The notes under the pieces were generated by a model. That model was given only the letters and a program-made list of their open reading frames with translations, ran no database searches and was not told the DNA's origin. The translations under genes were made by a program, and so were the position numbers. A DNA stretch of 64,000 bases from Bdellovibrionales bacterium (GTDB lineage: Bacteria; Bdellovibrionota; Bdellovibrionia; Bdellovibrionales; Bdellovibrionaceae), in contig JAFEAQ010000019.1 of NCBI GenBank assembly GCA_018266295.1, forward strand, positions 186,001-250,000, read 5' to 3'. This document shows, piece after piece, positions 25,192 to 34,367 of this stretch (positions within the stretch are counted from its first letter, which is position 1; each line of letters begins with the position of its first letter).

Positions 25192-25545
25192 ATGAATGTC
25201 ATCGATGCTACTCGCCAAAATATCCAAGAAACGATCGAAAAAAACCAAATTGTTATTTTTGATTTCTGGGCGGAGTGGTGTGGGCCCTGCAAGCGCTTCG
25301 GACCGATCTTTGAAATGGTGGCAGCTCGCCATCCCGATGTAAAATTCGTTAAGGTGAATACCGATATTGAGCAAGAGCTCGCGGCAGCTTTTGAGATTCG
25401 CTCGATTCCAACGATTGCAGTGATCAAAGAACAGGATTTGATCCTGCTTCAGCCAGGTTCGGTCTCGGAAGAAATTCTAGAGCAAATTATTACCAAGGCC
25501 AAAGAAGTCGACATGGCCAAGGTTCGTGCCGATAACGATAACTAA
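25192..25545 (+). CDS. Thioredoxin-fold protein with WCGPC active site
   Basis: A 117-residue single-domain thioredoxin. DFWAEWCGPCKRF puts the active site at residues 29-33, and IRSIPTIAVI carries the cis-proline. It has no signal peptide, so it would reduce disulfides in the cytosol, fed by thioredoxin reductase. The tail after the fold (AKVRADNDN) is short and charged. It overlaps the stop of the convergent LPMO-like gene by 4 bp. It may be an extra thioredoxin rather than the main TrxA. Confidence 0.93.
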   Translation: MNVIDATRQNIQETIEKNQIVIFDFWAEWCGPCKRFGPIFEMVAARHPDVKFVKVNTDIEQELAAAFEIRSIPTIAVIKEQDLILLQPGSVSEEILEQIITKAKEVDMAKVRADNDN

Positions 25546-26027
25546 GGGCACGCAACAGGAGTGGCTGTTGGCGCCGGTGTCGCCGTGCCTGCGGCTTTCA
25601 GCTGCATATCCGCGCACGAATAGTAATTCGTTGGGGCCGCCGGATTTTCTGTCATCACTTGAATCATTTGAAATGTACAGCCATCACAAGTGACATTTGG
25701 GAGTGTCACTGTTGTGCTGTATTGGTGAGGCACATTGTTGTCATTCTGAGTATTTTCCACAGTCTTTAGCAATTGGAAGTTTGCTTCGCCCGCGGGAGAG
25801 AAATAAAACTCGAAGCGGCCAGGGTGGTGAATGGTCTCTTCCCAAGTCACAGTCAAAGTTTGACCGCTGGTCAAAACCGCGGGAGTGACTTTCGCATAAC
25901 CGCCGCACGGACCGGTTTTCACGCCAGGATCAGTGGAGCGGGTGTTAATTCCAGTGGAAGGTTTCAAACGAGAGTGCGCACCAGCCACAGAGCTCACCAA
26001 CAGCAAAGACAGAATGATCATTTTCAT
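25542..26027 (-). CDS. Histidine-brace, LPMO-like secreted protein
   Basis: The 161-residue precursor has a signal peptide ending AGA, so the mature protein would start with His18 (HSRLKPST). A second histidine pair lies in TIHHPGRFEF (His67-His68). An N-terminal His plus an internal His is the copper-binding histidine brace of lytic polysaccharide monooxygenases and related copper proteins. Paired cysteines (TGPCGGY, NVTCDGCTF, YSCAD) suggest disulfides. It resembles the SCE4755-type LPMO-like family (from memory, not searched). A Thr/Pro/Ala tail follows. Substrate could be a polysaccharide, or it may only handle copper. It overlaps the upstream lipoprotein gene by 4 bp (ATGA). Confidence 0.75.
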   Translation of the reverse strand: MKMIILSLLLVSSVAGAHSRLKPSTGINTRSTDPGVKTGPCGGYAKVTPAVLTSGQTLTVTWEETIHHPGRFEFYFSPAGEANFQLLKTVENTQNDNNVPHQYSTTVTLPNVTCDGCTFQMIQVMTENPAAPTNYYSCADMQLKAAGTATPAPTATPVACP

Positions 26028-26533
26028 TGGCGGCTCCTTTGACGGCAGCTCGCGATACTTCGTTCGAGAGCTTCAGCCACCGTGGAGCCTTCTTCTTGGA
26101 CCACAGGCACTTGCTGGCTGATGATTTGAGTATTGATACAGCTGACCTCGTCGCGGTTGTAGGCTCCGCCTTCGACAAGCTCACTGGCATCAGCTGTCTG
26201 CTGTTGAGCACTGGTATCGAAGTTGTAAACCGAAACCGGCACACATGTTTCGCCAAGGCCCGCGATATTGGTGCAGGTCTTTTCTTGCGAGCGGGCCGTG
26301 CCGACACCTTTACGGAAGTGGCGCAGATCGCAGGCATAGTTTGCGGCGTTTTCACAAAGAGCGCCGCCATTAAAAATTTCGGCTTTTGCGGAAGCGATGA
26401 TTTTGGTTCGGCAAAGAGAGCTTGCGGAGTTGATGGCATTTTCGGCGAGGTTAAAACCCGTCGAAGAGCAGTTATTAAATGCGATGGCTGAAATCGCTAT
26501 AAAAATAGAAGTAACAATCCCCACCCGAAACAT
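26024..26533 (-). CDS. Cys-rich lipoprotein, partner of LPMO-like gene
   Basis: A 169-residue precursor whose N-terminus (FIAISAIAFNNC) looks like a lipoprotein signal with Cys21 as the lipid site. The mature part has about seven further cysteines and helical stretches. No family is recognised. It is the first gene of a two-gene unit with the histidine-brace protein, coupled by an ATGA overlap, so it may anchor or assist that protein at the membrane (inference). Confidence 0.75.
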   Translation of the reverse strand: MFRVGIVTSIFIAISAIAFNNCSSTGFNLAENAINSASSLCRTKIIASAKAEIFNGGALCENAANYACDLRHFRKGVGTARSQEKTCTNIAGLGETCVPVSVYNFDTSAQQQTADASELVEGGAYNRDEVSCINTQIISQQVPVVQEEGSTVAEALERSIASCRQRSRQ

Positions 26534-26624
26534 ACATATATGATAACTGAGAATGTGGAATTTCAGAAGCAGATCCCACGGGAGCGAGGTCTAGTCTCGC
26601 TTTGAGATTGCGCTTGATCCTAAA

Positions 26625-27395
26625 TCAAAGGTTTTCGAGAGCAGTATTGACAGCCTCGCGTGTCTGAGCGATCTCAGCAAGGACCTGTTCCGTCTTCGCC
26701 GGAGTCAGTGCCTGGAGGATCGTAGCGATGTTACCTGAAGCCATCAGAAGGCGGCTGAGGGTCGCTTGACGAACCACACCCAGCGCAAGGCCGATGCTCA
26801 TAGCGGTTCCTGCCGTCTGTGAGATCGTTCCGGCGAGATGGATACGGCGGTTCACGGTTTGGTGTTTGCGGTAGTCATTCAAAGCGGTTTGAATAGATTC
26901 AAGAGACTGATCCAGCTGATCCAAAGCCTCTGTGCTGCCATCATCACCTGAAGCACGGGCTGCCATGATTTCTTGGCGGGCTTTAATAACAGCGCGGTCA
27001 GCCGCATCCGTCGGCAGATACTTAGTTTCACGGTAGTCGATGTAACCCGCAACCGCAGAAAGAGCCGCATTCACTGTCACGATCGTCCACTTCACCTTGC
27101 CGCTTGTGAGCGTAGAAGTCGCTGTTAAAGCAGCCAAACTCAGACCGACGGTGGCCGTACCGACAGACAGGATGTTTGAAACGCGCCACTGAGATTGTTT
27201 ATCACGAAGGGCTGTTTCGGTTTCAGTCAGAGATGCTTTGAGGCGCTCAAGATCATGGCGAATGATCGCCATCTCTTGCTGAGCAAGCGCAATTTGCTGA
27301 TCACCAATGCCGTCTGTGCGTGAGCTTTGCGCCCAAACTGGGAACTGGCAAGTCATCAGTGCTGCAAGTGTCAGTGAAAGCGCGCGCATTTTCAT
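26625..27395 (-). CDS. Exported or membrane protein with coiled coil, unknown
   Basis: A 256-residue protein with a signal peptide (LSLTLAALMTCQFPVWA) and a coiled-coil start of the mature part (QQEMAIIRHDLERLKASLTE). Two hydrophobic stretches follow (GTATVGLSLAALTATSTL and VTVNAALSAVAGYI), with a third Ala/Gly-rich one later. It is probably an inner-membrane protein with a periplasmic coil. No family is recognised. It lies 22 bp after a small secreted protein gene on the same strand. Confidence 0.75.
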   Translation of the reverse strand: MKMRALSLTLAALMTCQFPVWAQSSRTDGIGDQQIALAQQEMAIIRHDLERLKASLTETETALRDKQSQWRVSNILSVGTATVGLSLAALTATSTLTSGKVKWTIVTVNAALSAVAGYIDYRETKYLPTDAADRAVIKARQEIMAARASGDDGSTEALDQLDQSLESIQTALNDYRKHQTVNRRIHLAGTISQTAGTAMSIGLALGVVRQATLSRLLMASGNIATILQALTPAKTEQVLAEIAQTREAVNTALENL

Positions 27396-27417
27396 CAGAG
27401 CATCCCTCGAGTGAGTG

Positions 27418-27696
27418 TTAATCGCGGATGATTTTACCGTCGTCAGTCAACACGATCACGCCGCTGACAGTATCACCTGCGCGCAGTGTGCAGTCTTGGA
27501 TGCCTTGGTTCAAAACATCATTCAAAGAAAGCGGGCAGGTGATGTTTTCAGCGTAGTGACGGATGCTTTGCGGGTCTAAAGTTGCCACACAAGATTTAAC
27601 GTCTTTTACTTTAGCGGAGATTTGAGCTTCGCCAAGGCAGTTCGCACTGGCTGCGACAGAAGAAAGCATCAAAAGGCTGATGATTGCAGATTTCAT
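27418..27696 (-). CDS. Small secreted Cys-containing protein
   Basis: A 92-residue precursor with a signal peptide (KSAIISLLMLSSVAASA) and four cysteines (NCLGE, SCVATL, TCPLSL, DCTLRAG), suggesting two disulfides in the periplasm. GGAG precedes the start. No family is recognised. It lies just upstream of the coiled-coil protein gene and is probably co-transcribed. Confidence 0.8.
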   Translation of the reverse strand: MKSAIISLLMLSSVAASANCLGEAQISAKVKDVKSCVATLDPQSIRHYAENITCPLSLNDVLNQGIQDCTLRAGDTVSGVIVLTDDGKIIRD

Positions 27697-27815
27697 TGAA
27701 GAGCTCCATTGGGTTATATAAAGAGCCCTTGGTATATCACAAAATGACGGGGATATTGTGGGGATTTTTATGGGGGCCGCAGCCCCTATGAAATATGTAC
27801 TGAGGTGTCTAAAAA

Positions 27816-29243
27816 TCAGCCAACGAGATTACGCAAATGTTCCACTTGTTCCGCTAAGCTCTTTGCTTGACGGAGCAATGTTTCGGAGGAGGCCGCGGCT
27901 TCTTCCGCGGAAGCAGCGTTACTTTGCGTGGCCTGATCCAATTGATTCATCGATTGCGAAATCTGACTAATTCCTTGGGACTGTTCTGTTGAGGCCGAGG
28001 AGATCCCGGCATTCAGATCCGTCATGGTTTTGACCGACTTCATAATGTCTTTGAGCGATTGACCGCTGCGGTCGGCGATTTCAGTGCCTTTTTCGACCTG
28101 TGAAACGGATTCATTGATAAGGGCTGAAATCTCCTTCGCGGCAATGGCTGATTTTTGAGCGAGGGTTCTGACGGCATCGGCAACGACGGCAAAGCCTTTG
28201 CCTTGCTCTCCGGCGCGGGCAGCTTCAACCGCCGCGTTCAGTGCCAGCAGATTTGTCTGGAAGGCGATGTCGTCGATAACGGAAATGATCTCTTGGATTT
28301 TTTTCGACGAACTGTTGATCCCATCCATAGCGACAATGAGCTGCTCCATTTCCTGGTTGCCACGAACCGCGGTGTCCTGGCTTTGCTGCGAAAGGCGACT
28401 GGCTTCAGTGGCATTGCCGGCATTCAATTTGACCATGCTGGTGAGTTCTTCAATGGAAGCAACGGTTTCTTCGAGCGAAGCGGCGGCTTCTGTTGAGCTG
28501 TTTGCGAGCTGTTGGCTTGCGGCATTGAGTTGCTCACTGGCGTGTGAAACACTCTCTTTGGATTCGGCAACGGCCGTTGCAATTTGACGAAGATCTTTTT
28601 GCAGACTCGCAGAGATCAGATAGCCGACGAGGGCCCCTAGGAATAAACCGATCAGACTGATACCAGCCAATAATTTTTGCGCCAAGCTTTTTGTAGTTTG
28701 GGCTTTGCCCGACCATGTACGTGCTTGGTCATTTTGAAATTGAATCAAAGTTTCCAGGGCTTTGCCGTGAGTATTGTAATTGGTGCGGAAGTCACCATCG
28801 AGAATTTTTTTAAAATCAGCGAGGTTGCCGGCAAGGCGTGCATTCATGGCCTCGCGGCCTGATTTGAGAGTCAGCTCCCAGTTTTTAGCAACTTGATCGT
28901 ACAGAGCTGATTCACCCTCTACAAAAGGGACGTCCTGATATCTTTTGTCAGCCTCTGAATAGCGTTTGCTGTATTCTTCGAATTTTTCTAAAAGATGTTT
29001 GGTTTCATCTTCGCTGATGTCAGAGTAGCCCATGCGGATCACTTGACGGATGACGTTGCCGGTTGAGACCGACATTTCTTGCAGCGTGTTCGCATTTGGA
29101 AGATTGATCTCCGCCACATGACTGTAATTTTCAGAGACGGTCTGGAGTGTAATATAACCAGTTAATCCTACAATTATGAGAGCCAGTGAAAGTAAAGCGC
29201 AGATAAGAATTAATCGGCCTTTGAGTGTTTGGAACATCTTCAT
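27816..29243 (-). CDS. Methyl-accepting chemotaxis protein
   Basis: A 475-residue chemoreceptor. An N-terminal membrane helix ([21 protein letters not shown]) is followed by a periplasmic four-helix sensor of about 150 residues and a second helix ([20 protein letters not shown]). The cytoplasmic signalling hairpin has the near-invariant tip [21 protein letters not shown] near residue 340. It should sense a small ligand and control CheA. The start at 29243 is preceded by GGAGGATAA; the longer frame to 29333 is unsupported. No CheW or methyltransferase gene is adjacent. The C-terminus has no NWETF-type tether. Confidence 0.95.
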   Translation of the reverse strand: MKMFQTLKGRLILICALLSLALIIVGLTGYITLQTVSENYSHVAEINLPNANTLQEMSVSTGNVIRQVIRMGYSDISEDETKHLLEKFEEYSKRYSEADKRYQDVPFVEGESALYDQVAKNWELTLKSGREAMNARLAGNLADFKKILDGDFRTNYNTHGKALETLIQFQNDQARTWSGKAQTTKSLAQKLLAGISLIGLFLGALVGYLISASLQKDLRQIATAVAESKESVSHASEQLNAASQQLANSSTEAAASLEETVASIEELTSMVKLNAGNATEASRLSQQSQDTAVRGNQEMEQLIVAMDGINSSSKKIQEIISVIDDIAFQTNLLALNAAVEAARAGEQGKGFAVVADAVRTLAQKSAIAAKEISALINESVSQVEKGTEIADRSGQSLKDIMKSVKTMTDLNAGISSASTEQSQGISQISQSMNQLDQATQSNAASAEEAAASSETLLRQAKSLAEQVEHLRNLVG

Positions 29244-29395
29244 GAACTTATCCTCCGTTAACCTGGTGACGATTTCTTTTCGGATAAGTACTTGATAAAA
29301 GTGAGGTCCTTGAGGATTTTTGGGCTTTTTCAAATATTGATTCGTTTAAGAGTCCTGTTCGAGACGCTTATTGAACAGAGAAAATCAACAAACAC

Positions 29396-30181
29396 TCAAC
29401 GAATTTTCTCTAAATAGATCTTTTGCACATTTTCAATTCCGTACTTTCTTTCGAGATAGCGAAGCCCAAAATGATAGTAGGCTGTTTCGTTGAAATAATT
29501 GGTAAAGGCCGTGTTAATGACGGCGCCTCCTGCGGCACCGAGAAACGGCAAAGACTCAATCACGAACTTTTCGGCAACGACGACTTCATACTTTGAAGCG
29601 ACACTCGCAACAAGACGGGTCAGCAGAGCGGCGGCCCCTTTTTCAGAAGTGCTTTTGATAAAAGAGTTAAAGGCGATTCGCTGTGAAATATATGCGGACT
29701 TCATCGCATCGTCGGCGGAGCTTTGTTGTGATCCCATTGCAAAAATCTGCAGGCACTCCATGCGCACATCGGGATCATTCAAATCTTCACCGAAGCTCCG
29801 GGCAATGTTAGCAATCGAGCGAAACATAATTCCTGTTGTCACCGGGAGTTCCACCGCAAGGGCCAGCGGTCCAAAAAAACCGCCCAGGGCACCGGTGACT
29901 GCGGCCGCCGCCGCATGACCTTTTCCTTGGGTGAGTGGCCGGCGTGGCAGCTCTTCACGTTCGACAGGGGGAAGAGTTGAAATGGAAATATCTAAAGTTT
30001 TATGCAGAGATTTCTGAACGGCTTCAGAGATCTTCTCTTGAACTTTTTGTGGCAGCGCTTTTTGTGCGAGTTCTAAAGGTTTTCCCACAGCATTTGCTGC
30101 TCGGATCATGAAGCTCGGGTGCTCCAAAAATTTTGCGGCAGATTCAATAAACTCGATTTCGCGACGGGACAGATTATCCAT
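29396..30181 (-). CDS. EcsC-family protein
   Basis: A 261-residue protein with the EcsC domain. RREIEFIESAAKFLEHP starts it, GHAAAAAVTGALGGFFGPLALAVELPVTT is the hydrophobic glycine-rich core, and LPFLGAAGGAVINTAFTNYF lies near the end. EcsC proteins are named after a Bacillus ABC-transporter locus, but their own function is not established. It may associate with membranes by the hydrophobic core. Monocistronic. Confidence 0.88.
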   Translation of the reverse strand: MDNLSRREIEFIESAAKFLEHPSFMIRAANAVGKPLELAQKALPQKVQEKISEAVQKSLHKTLDISISTLPPVEREELPRRPLTQGKGHAAAAAVTGALGGFFGPLALAVELPVTTGIMFRSIANIARSFGEDLNDPDVRMECLQIFAMGSQQSSADDAMKSAYISQRIAFNSFIKSTSEKGAAALLTRLVASVASKYEVVVAEKFVIESLPFLGAAGGAVINTAFTNYFNETAYYHFGLRYLERKYGIENVQKIYLEKIR

Positions 30182-30273
30182 GAATTTGACTATAACACAG
30201 TTTTATCGCTGAGACCAAGGTCTGGGCTCCCAGCAGATCCACAAAAAGAAACGGCTGCGAAATATCAAGTGAT

Positions 30274-31380
30274 CTAATTCTGGGAGGGGCGAACAAGCTC
30301 CCATTCTTTTAAGAAATTGCCAACAGCGTCCTTATCCTGAACGGTCGCAAGCGTTTTCAAATCCGCCGCGGTCGTAAGCCCCTCAGCAAAAACCGGGCAG
30401 CCACTCTTAGCCGGTGGAAGTCCCTTAATCGGCGAATTCAAGTCTGAACCTAAAAACACGTTCTTAGCTCCGGCAATGGCGACGACTTCTTTCCATTGAA
30501 CGAGGTAGGGATTGTCCTCTTCGCAGTTTGTATCTTTGGTCGGAGTGCCAGTAAGCATCTCTGCTGACGGGAGCAACCCTACAGCGCCATTTTCTTCGCC
30601 GATTATTTTTAGCAAGCTCTCGTCGATGCCGCGCTCAGTGCCGTAGTACTTCTTCATCACCGTGTGAGTCATCAGAATCGGATAGCCTTTCGGGCGGATT
30701 TTTAAAAACTGATCAATCACCGGCTGGGAAGAGTGGCTGAGATCGATCCAGATTTTTTTGTCGAGCAGATACTGAATCAGATCTTCGCCCATCGGCGTAA
30801 GACCTTCGTATTTATTCGAGCTAAAGAAATCAAGGATCGCCTGGATCGGCGAAAAGAGACCCTTTTGTTTTGCCGCTTTTCCGATACGACGGCCCAGATC
30901 GCTAAAGTGTAAAGGCGTCAAAATGCGAACATTGTATTTTTGCATGAGCTTATCAAAAAGCTCCTTTTCTTTAAAGAACCAGCCGCCTTCAGACGAAATT
31001 ACAAAAACTTTATTCCCTTTGGCGATTTCTTCCTGCGCTTCGCGAGGCTCTTTGACGATCTTCCATTGCGGATGGAGTTCACAGAATTTTTGAATCTCGG
31101 CCATTTGTGCATCGAACTGCTTTTCGATATCGCCCCAGATGGGATTGATATAGATCACAGCCACAATCAGTTTTAAGTCTGACTTCTCAAGCGTGTCGTA
31201 ATCGAGCTTTGATTTGAAACGCGAATCCCAGTCTTTGGCACGCACAGTTTCATTCAAGCTTCCCGAATAAAACGGCGAGAGTGGCACATCGATGGTCAGA
31301 TGCATGTGCAAGTCCACCGCGGCAAAGCTTGCGGCGCCGGAAAGGCTCAATAAACTGAAAAACAAAAGATTTCGTAACAT
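30274..31380 (-). CDS. Peptidase M19-like (membrane dipeptidase) exported protein
   Basis: A 368-residue protein with a signal peptide (LRNLLFFSLLSLSGAASFA) followed directly by VDLHMHLTIDV, a metal-binding HxH-type opening of the amidohydrolase superfamily. WIDLSHSSQPVI, PILMTHT and FLGSDLNSPI supply further metal and substrate residues. The order matches renal-dipeptidase-like peptidase M19 proteins, which cleave dipeptides. It should act in the periplasm. The family is likely but the substrate is open, since M19 relatives vary. Confidence 0.82.
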   Translation of the reverse strand: MLRNLLFFSLLSLSGAASFAAVDLHMHLTIDVPLSPFYSGSLNETVRAKDWDSRFKSKLDYDTLEKSDLKLIVAVIYINPIWGDIEKQFDAQMAEIQKFCELHPQWKIVKEPREAQEEIAKGNKVFVISSEGGWFFKEKELFDKLMQKYNVRILTPLHFSDLGRRIGKAAKQKGLFSPIQAILDFFSSNKYEGLTPMGEDLIQYLLDKKIWIDLSHSSQPVIDQFLKIRPKGYPILMTHTVMKKYYGTERGIDESLLKIIGEENGAVGLLPSAEMLTGTPTKDTNCEEDNPYLVQWKEVVAIAGAKNVFLGSDLNSPIKGLPPAKSGCPVFAEGLTTAADLKTLATVQDKDAVGNFLKEWELVRPSQN

Positions 31381-31436
31381 GCCACAAATATAGATTTAAT
31401 CGTTGAAGGTGGCAATAGCTATGATGATGTCCGAAA

Positions 31437-32918
31437 ATGGCTAGTAAAAGACCGAAAAAGCGCTATAGTCGGGCCATGGCAAAAGAGGACATCTACTATA
31501 AAGCAATGCTCGCCCGAGACCATCGATTCGATGGCAAGTTCTTCATCGGTGTGAAGACGACAGGGATCTATTGCCGGCCGATTTGCCCGGCAAAGCCAAA
31601 GCGCGAAAACGTGGAGTTCTTTGCTAATCATCTTGCGGCCGAAAAGGCGGGCTATCGCCCTTGTTTGCGCTGCCGTCCCGAGAGTGCGCCGCAGTCGCCG
31701 GCCTGGATCGGGACATCGGCGGTGGTTCAGCGCGCAGTGAAGGTTCTGCACACCGAGCAAGCGGTGAACTTTGACGAAGATGCGTTTGCGGGACTTTTCG
31801 GCGTGAGTGCTCGTCATCTGCGAAGACTTTTCGTCGATGAGATCGGCAAAACTCCGAAGCAGCTGGCGTTTGAAAACCGCCTGAATCTGGCACGCAAACT
31901 TTTAGTAGAAACATCGTTGCCGGTGACCGAGGTCGCCTTTGGTGCGGGATTTTCTTCGATCCGCCGTTTTAACGACGCCTTCAAAGAGCGTTTTAAAAAA
32001 TCACCCAGCGAAGTGCGCCGACATAAATCAAAAACGGAGGGGGCATTGAAGATCTCTTTACCTTACAGACCGCCGTTTGATTTTGCCGGGCTCATGACGT
32101 CCTATGAGAATCATCGCATGGGCGACCTCGAGTGGTTCAGTGACGGAAAGATGCATCGCCTGATTGCGATGGATGGCAAGACGGGACAGGTGAGTATTGC
32201 CAACGACGCGGAGCAAGCGGCGCTGATTATTGAAATCGATTTTCCGGACACTGCAAAAATTCAACACATTGTCTCGCGTGTGCGAGGGATGTTTGATTTA
32301 GATTCGGATCCCGTCGTGATTGCCAACGCGCTGGAAGCCGATCCAGAAATTAAAAAATTACTTAAAAAGTTTCCGGGCATTCGCCTGCCGTCGGGTTGGG
32401 ATCCGTTTGAAGTTTCGATTGCCGCGATCCTCGGGCAGCTTGTCAGTATCGAGCGGGGACGCGCACTTGTGCATGATCTGATTGAGCTCGCCGGTACGGA
32501 TTCCGGCGTGGTTCGCGAAGGACGAAACGTAAAGCTTTTTCCGACGGCGGAACAAATCCTTGCGGCAGATTTAACCACACTCAAAACCACGGGCATTCGC
32601 AAACAGACTCTCAAAGAGTTTGCTCGGGCCATCGCCGAGGGCAGAGTTTCTCTTGAGCCGACTCAAGATGTGAACGAGTTCATGAAAAAGCTCCTGGATC
32701 TGCGTGGAATCGGACCGTGGACGGCAAACTATATTGCATTGAAAGCTCTGAGGAGCACCGACACCTTCCCGGGAAGTGATTTGATTCTGGCGCGAGCTTT
32801 GGAACTTCATCCCGAAGAGGTCATTAATAAAATGAGCCCGTGGCGCGGTTATGTGGCATCGCTCTTGTGGCGCTCATATACCGGAACTCTTAAGAAACCC
32901 AAAGGAGGCACAAAATGA
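31437..32918 (+). CDS. Ada-AlkA fusion: alkylation-response regulator/3-methyladenine DNA glycosylase
   Basis: A protein of up to 493 residues with three parts. The first is an Ada-type zinc domain (TTGIYCRPICPA and RPCLRC give four Cys; residues 30-85). The second is an AraC-type helix-turn-helix (VTEVAFGAGFSSIRRFNDAFKERF). The third is an AlkA glycosylase with the helix-hairpin-helix LRGIGPWTANYIAL near residue 420 and the catalytic Asp in TFPGSDLILARAL. The zinc Cys can take a methyl group from DNA phosphotriesters and switch the regulator on; AlkA removes alkylated bases. The Ada methyltransferase half is absent, but the next gene supplies one. The start is uncertain: ATG 31476 also fits; neither has a ribosome site. 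It overlaps the next gene by 4 bp. Confidence 0.93.
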   Translation: MASKRPKKRYSRAMAKEDIYYKAMLARDHRFDGKFFIGVKTTGIYCRPICPAKPKRENVEFFANHLAAEKAGYRPCLRCRPESAPQSPAWIGTSAVVQRAVKVLHTEQAVNFDEDAFAGLFGVSARHLRRLFVDEIGKTPKQLAFENRLNLARKLLVETSLPVTEVAFGAGFSSIRRFNDAFKERFKKSPSEVRRHKSKTEGALKISLPYRPPFDFAGLMTSYENHRMGDLEWFSDGKMHRLIAMDGKTGQVSIANDAEQAALIIEIDFPDTAKIQHIVSRVRGMFDLDSDPVVIANALEADPEIKKLLKKFPGIRLPSGWDPFEVSIAAILGQLVSIERGRALVHDLIELAGTDSGVVREGRNVKLFPTAEQILAADLTTLKTTGIRKQTLKEFARAIAEGRVSLEPTQDVNEFMKKLLDLRGIGPWTANYIALKALRSTDTFPGSDLILARALELHPEEVINKMSPWRGYVASLLWRSYTGTLKKPKGGTK

Positions 32919-33415
32919 AAAACCAACTCGCTCAATGGAAAATGAAAACCCAAATCGGTGATATCTATCTTGTGGCTTCTGAAAAGGGATTGAAAGCCCT
33001 GATCTGGAAAGAGCAAGCCGCTCCATATATTAAGGACATCGGTGAAAAAACTCCGCAGGCGGAATTCCTGCGCCAAACGATCCGTGAAATCACTGAGTAC
33101 TTCGACGGAAAAAGAACCTCTTTCGCTATTCCGCTCGATGTGGAAGGGACTGAGTTTCAATCGAAGGTGTGGAAAGAGCTCGCGAAAATTCCGTACGGCA
33201 AAACCACGTCCTATAAGAAAATCGCCGGCAGCCTTAAAACCAAAGGAGTTCGCGCCGTTGGCACAGCGAACGGTAGAAATCCGATCAGCATTATCGTTCC
33301 ATGCCACAGGGTGATTGCTTCGGATGGAACTCTTGGGGGTTACGCGGGAGGATTGCCTGCAAAACAGGCGCTATTGGATCTTGAGCGCAAAGTCGGAAGC
33401 CCGGGTGGCACCTAG
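32915..33415 (+). CDS. ogt: Methylated-DNA--protein-cysteine methyltransferase
   Basis: A 166-residue suicide repair protein: VPCHRVIASDGTLGGYAGG carries the acceptor Cys near residue 130, and RAVGTANGRNPI precedes it. It moves methyl groups from O6-methylguanine to itself. It overlaps the Ada-AlkA gene by four bases (ATGA), so both repair proteins should be made together. Confidence 0.95.
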   Translation: MKNQLAQWKMKTQIGDIYLVASEKGLKALIWKEQAAPYIKDIGEKTPQAEFLRQTIREITEYFDGKRTSFAIPLDVEGTEFQSKVWKELAKIPYGKTTSYKKIAGSLKTKGVRAVGTANGRNPISIIVPCHRVIASDGTLGGYAGGLPAKQALLDLERKVGSPGGT

Positions 33416-33536
33416 AGTCTAAATGATTCTCTGACAAAACTCTGTAGAAACCACAACGTGCTATTTAGGAAGTTTCGTATTTAAAGTTGGCTCAAATTTA
33501 ATTCTGGAATGTTTCAGAATACTAAGGAGTCAACCC

Positions 33537-34361
33537 ATGAAACTGAATATGTTGGCAGTGGCAACATTGCTCATTTCTTCTGTATCTTTCGCTCAATCAA
33601 AACAACTCATTTCCGGCTCAGACACTATGGGCGGCGTTATGACAGATGCGATCATCGCAGCTGGCATGGACCAAGCTATCGGTTATGTTGGCGGAGGTTC
33701 ATCTGTTGGTGAAAAAGCTTTCGCTAACGGCGAAATCGGTATCACGGCAATGTCTCGTGAAATGAAGCCAGAGGTTGTAGCTCAATTGCAAGCTGCTGGT
33801 GTGATTCCGGTTGCTCACGCGGTGGCTTTGGATGGTATCTCTATCTTCGTGAACAGTGCTAACGCGACTGCAGGCGTAGATTTGACAACTTTGGCTAAGA
33901 TCTTCACTTGCGAAATCACTTCTTGGGCCCAAGTTCCAGGTTCTGGTAAGAGCGGTGCGATCCACGCTTTCCGTCGTAACGACGAATCAGGCACGACGGA
34001 CACTTTCAAAAACCTTGTTGGTGTTAAAAACTTCGGTGCTTGTGTCACTGTACTCGCTGAAACTGCTGATATCGCTGAAAAAACAGGTGTCGATGCGGAT
34101 GCTGTTGGCTACGCTGGTTTGAGCGGTAAAACTGATAAAAACCGTGAGTTGGGCGTTTCTAAAGCAGGCAATGCTTACGTTCAACCAACTGTGGCTACGA
34201 TCCGTAATAAAACTTACCCACTAGCTCGTTCATTGTTCATCTATGAAGCGACCGGTGCTCGCACTCCGAACGCTGTTGAAGCTCAATTGTTAGAACAGCT
34301 TTTGGATCGTTCTTTCTTGGATCCAATCGTTCAAGACCACGATTTCGTAACTTTGGATTAA
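33537..34361 (+). CDS. PstS-like phosphate-type substrate-binding protein
   Basis: A 274-residue precursor with a signal peptide (LNMLAVATLLISSVSFAQ), then the PstS-like opening QLISGSDTMGGVMTDAII and later RNDESGTTDTFKNLVG. These loops bind an oxyanion such as phosphate. No pstCAB genes are nearby. Codon use is strongly biased (GCT, GGT, CGT, AAC), pointing to high expression. It lies 6 bp before the tetra-haem lipoprotein, so the two may share a transcript. The ligand may be phosphate or another anion. Confidence 0.88.
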   Translation: MKLNMLAVATLLISSVSFAQSKQLISGSDTMGGVMTDAIIAAGMDQAIGYVGGGSSVGEKAFANGEIGITAMSREMKPEVVAQLQAAGVIPVAHAVALDGISIFVNSANATAGVDLTTLAKIFTCEITSWAQVPGSGKSGAIHAFRRNDESGTTDTFKNLVGVKNFGACVTVLAETADIAEKTGVDADAVGYAGLSGKTDKNRELGVSKAGNAYVQPTVATIRNKTYPLARSLFIYEATGARTPNAVEAQLLEQLLDRSFLDPIVQDHDFVTLD

Positions 34362-34367
34362 TAGAAT

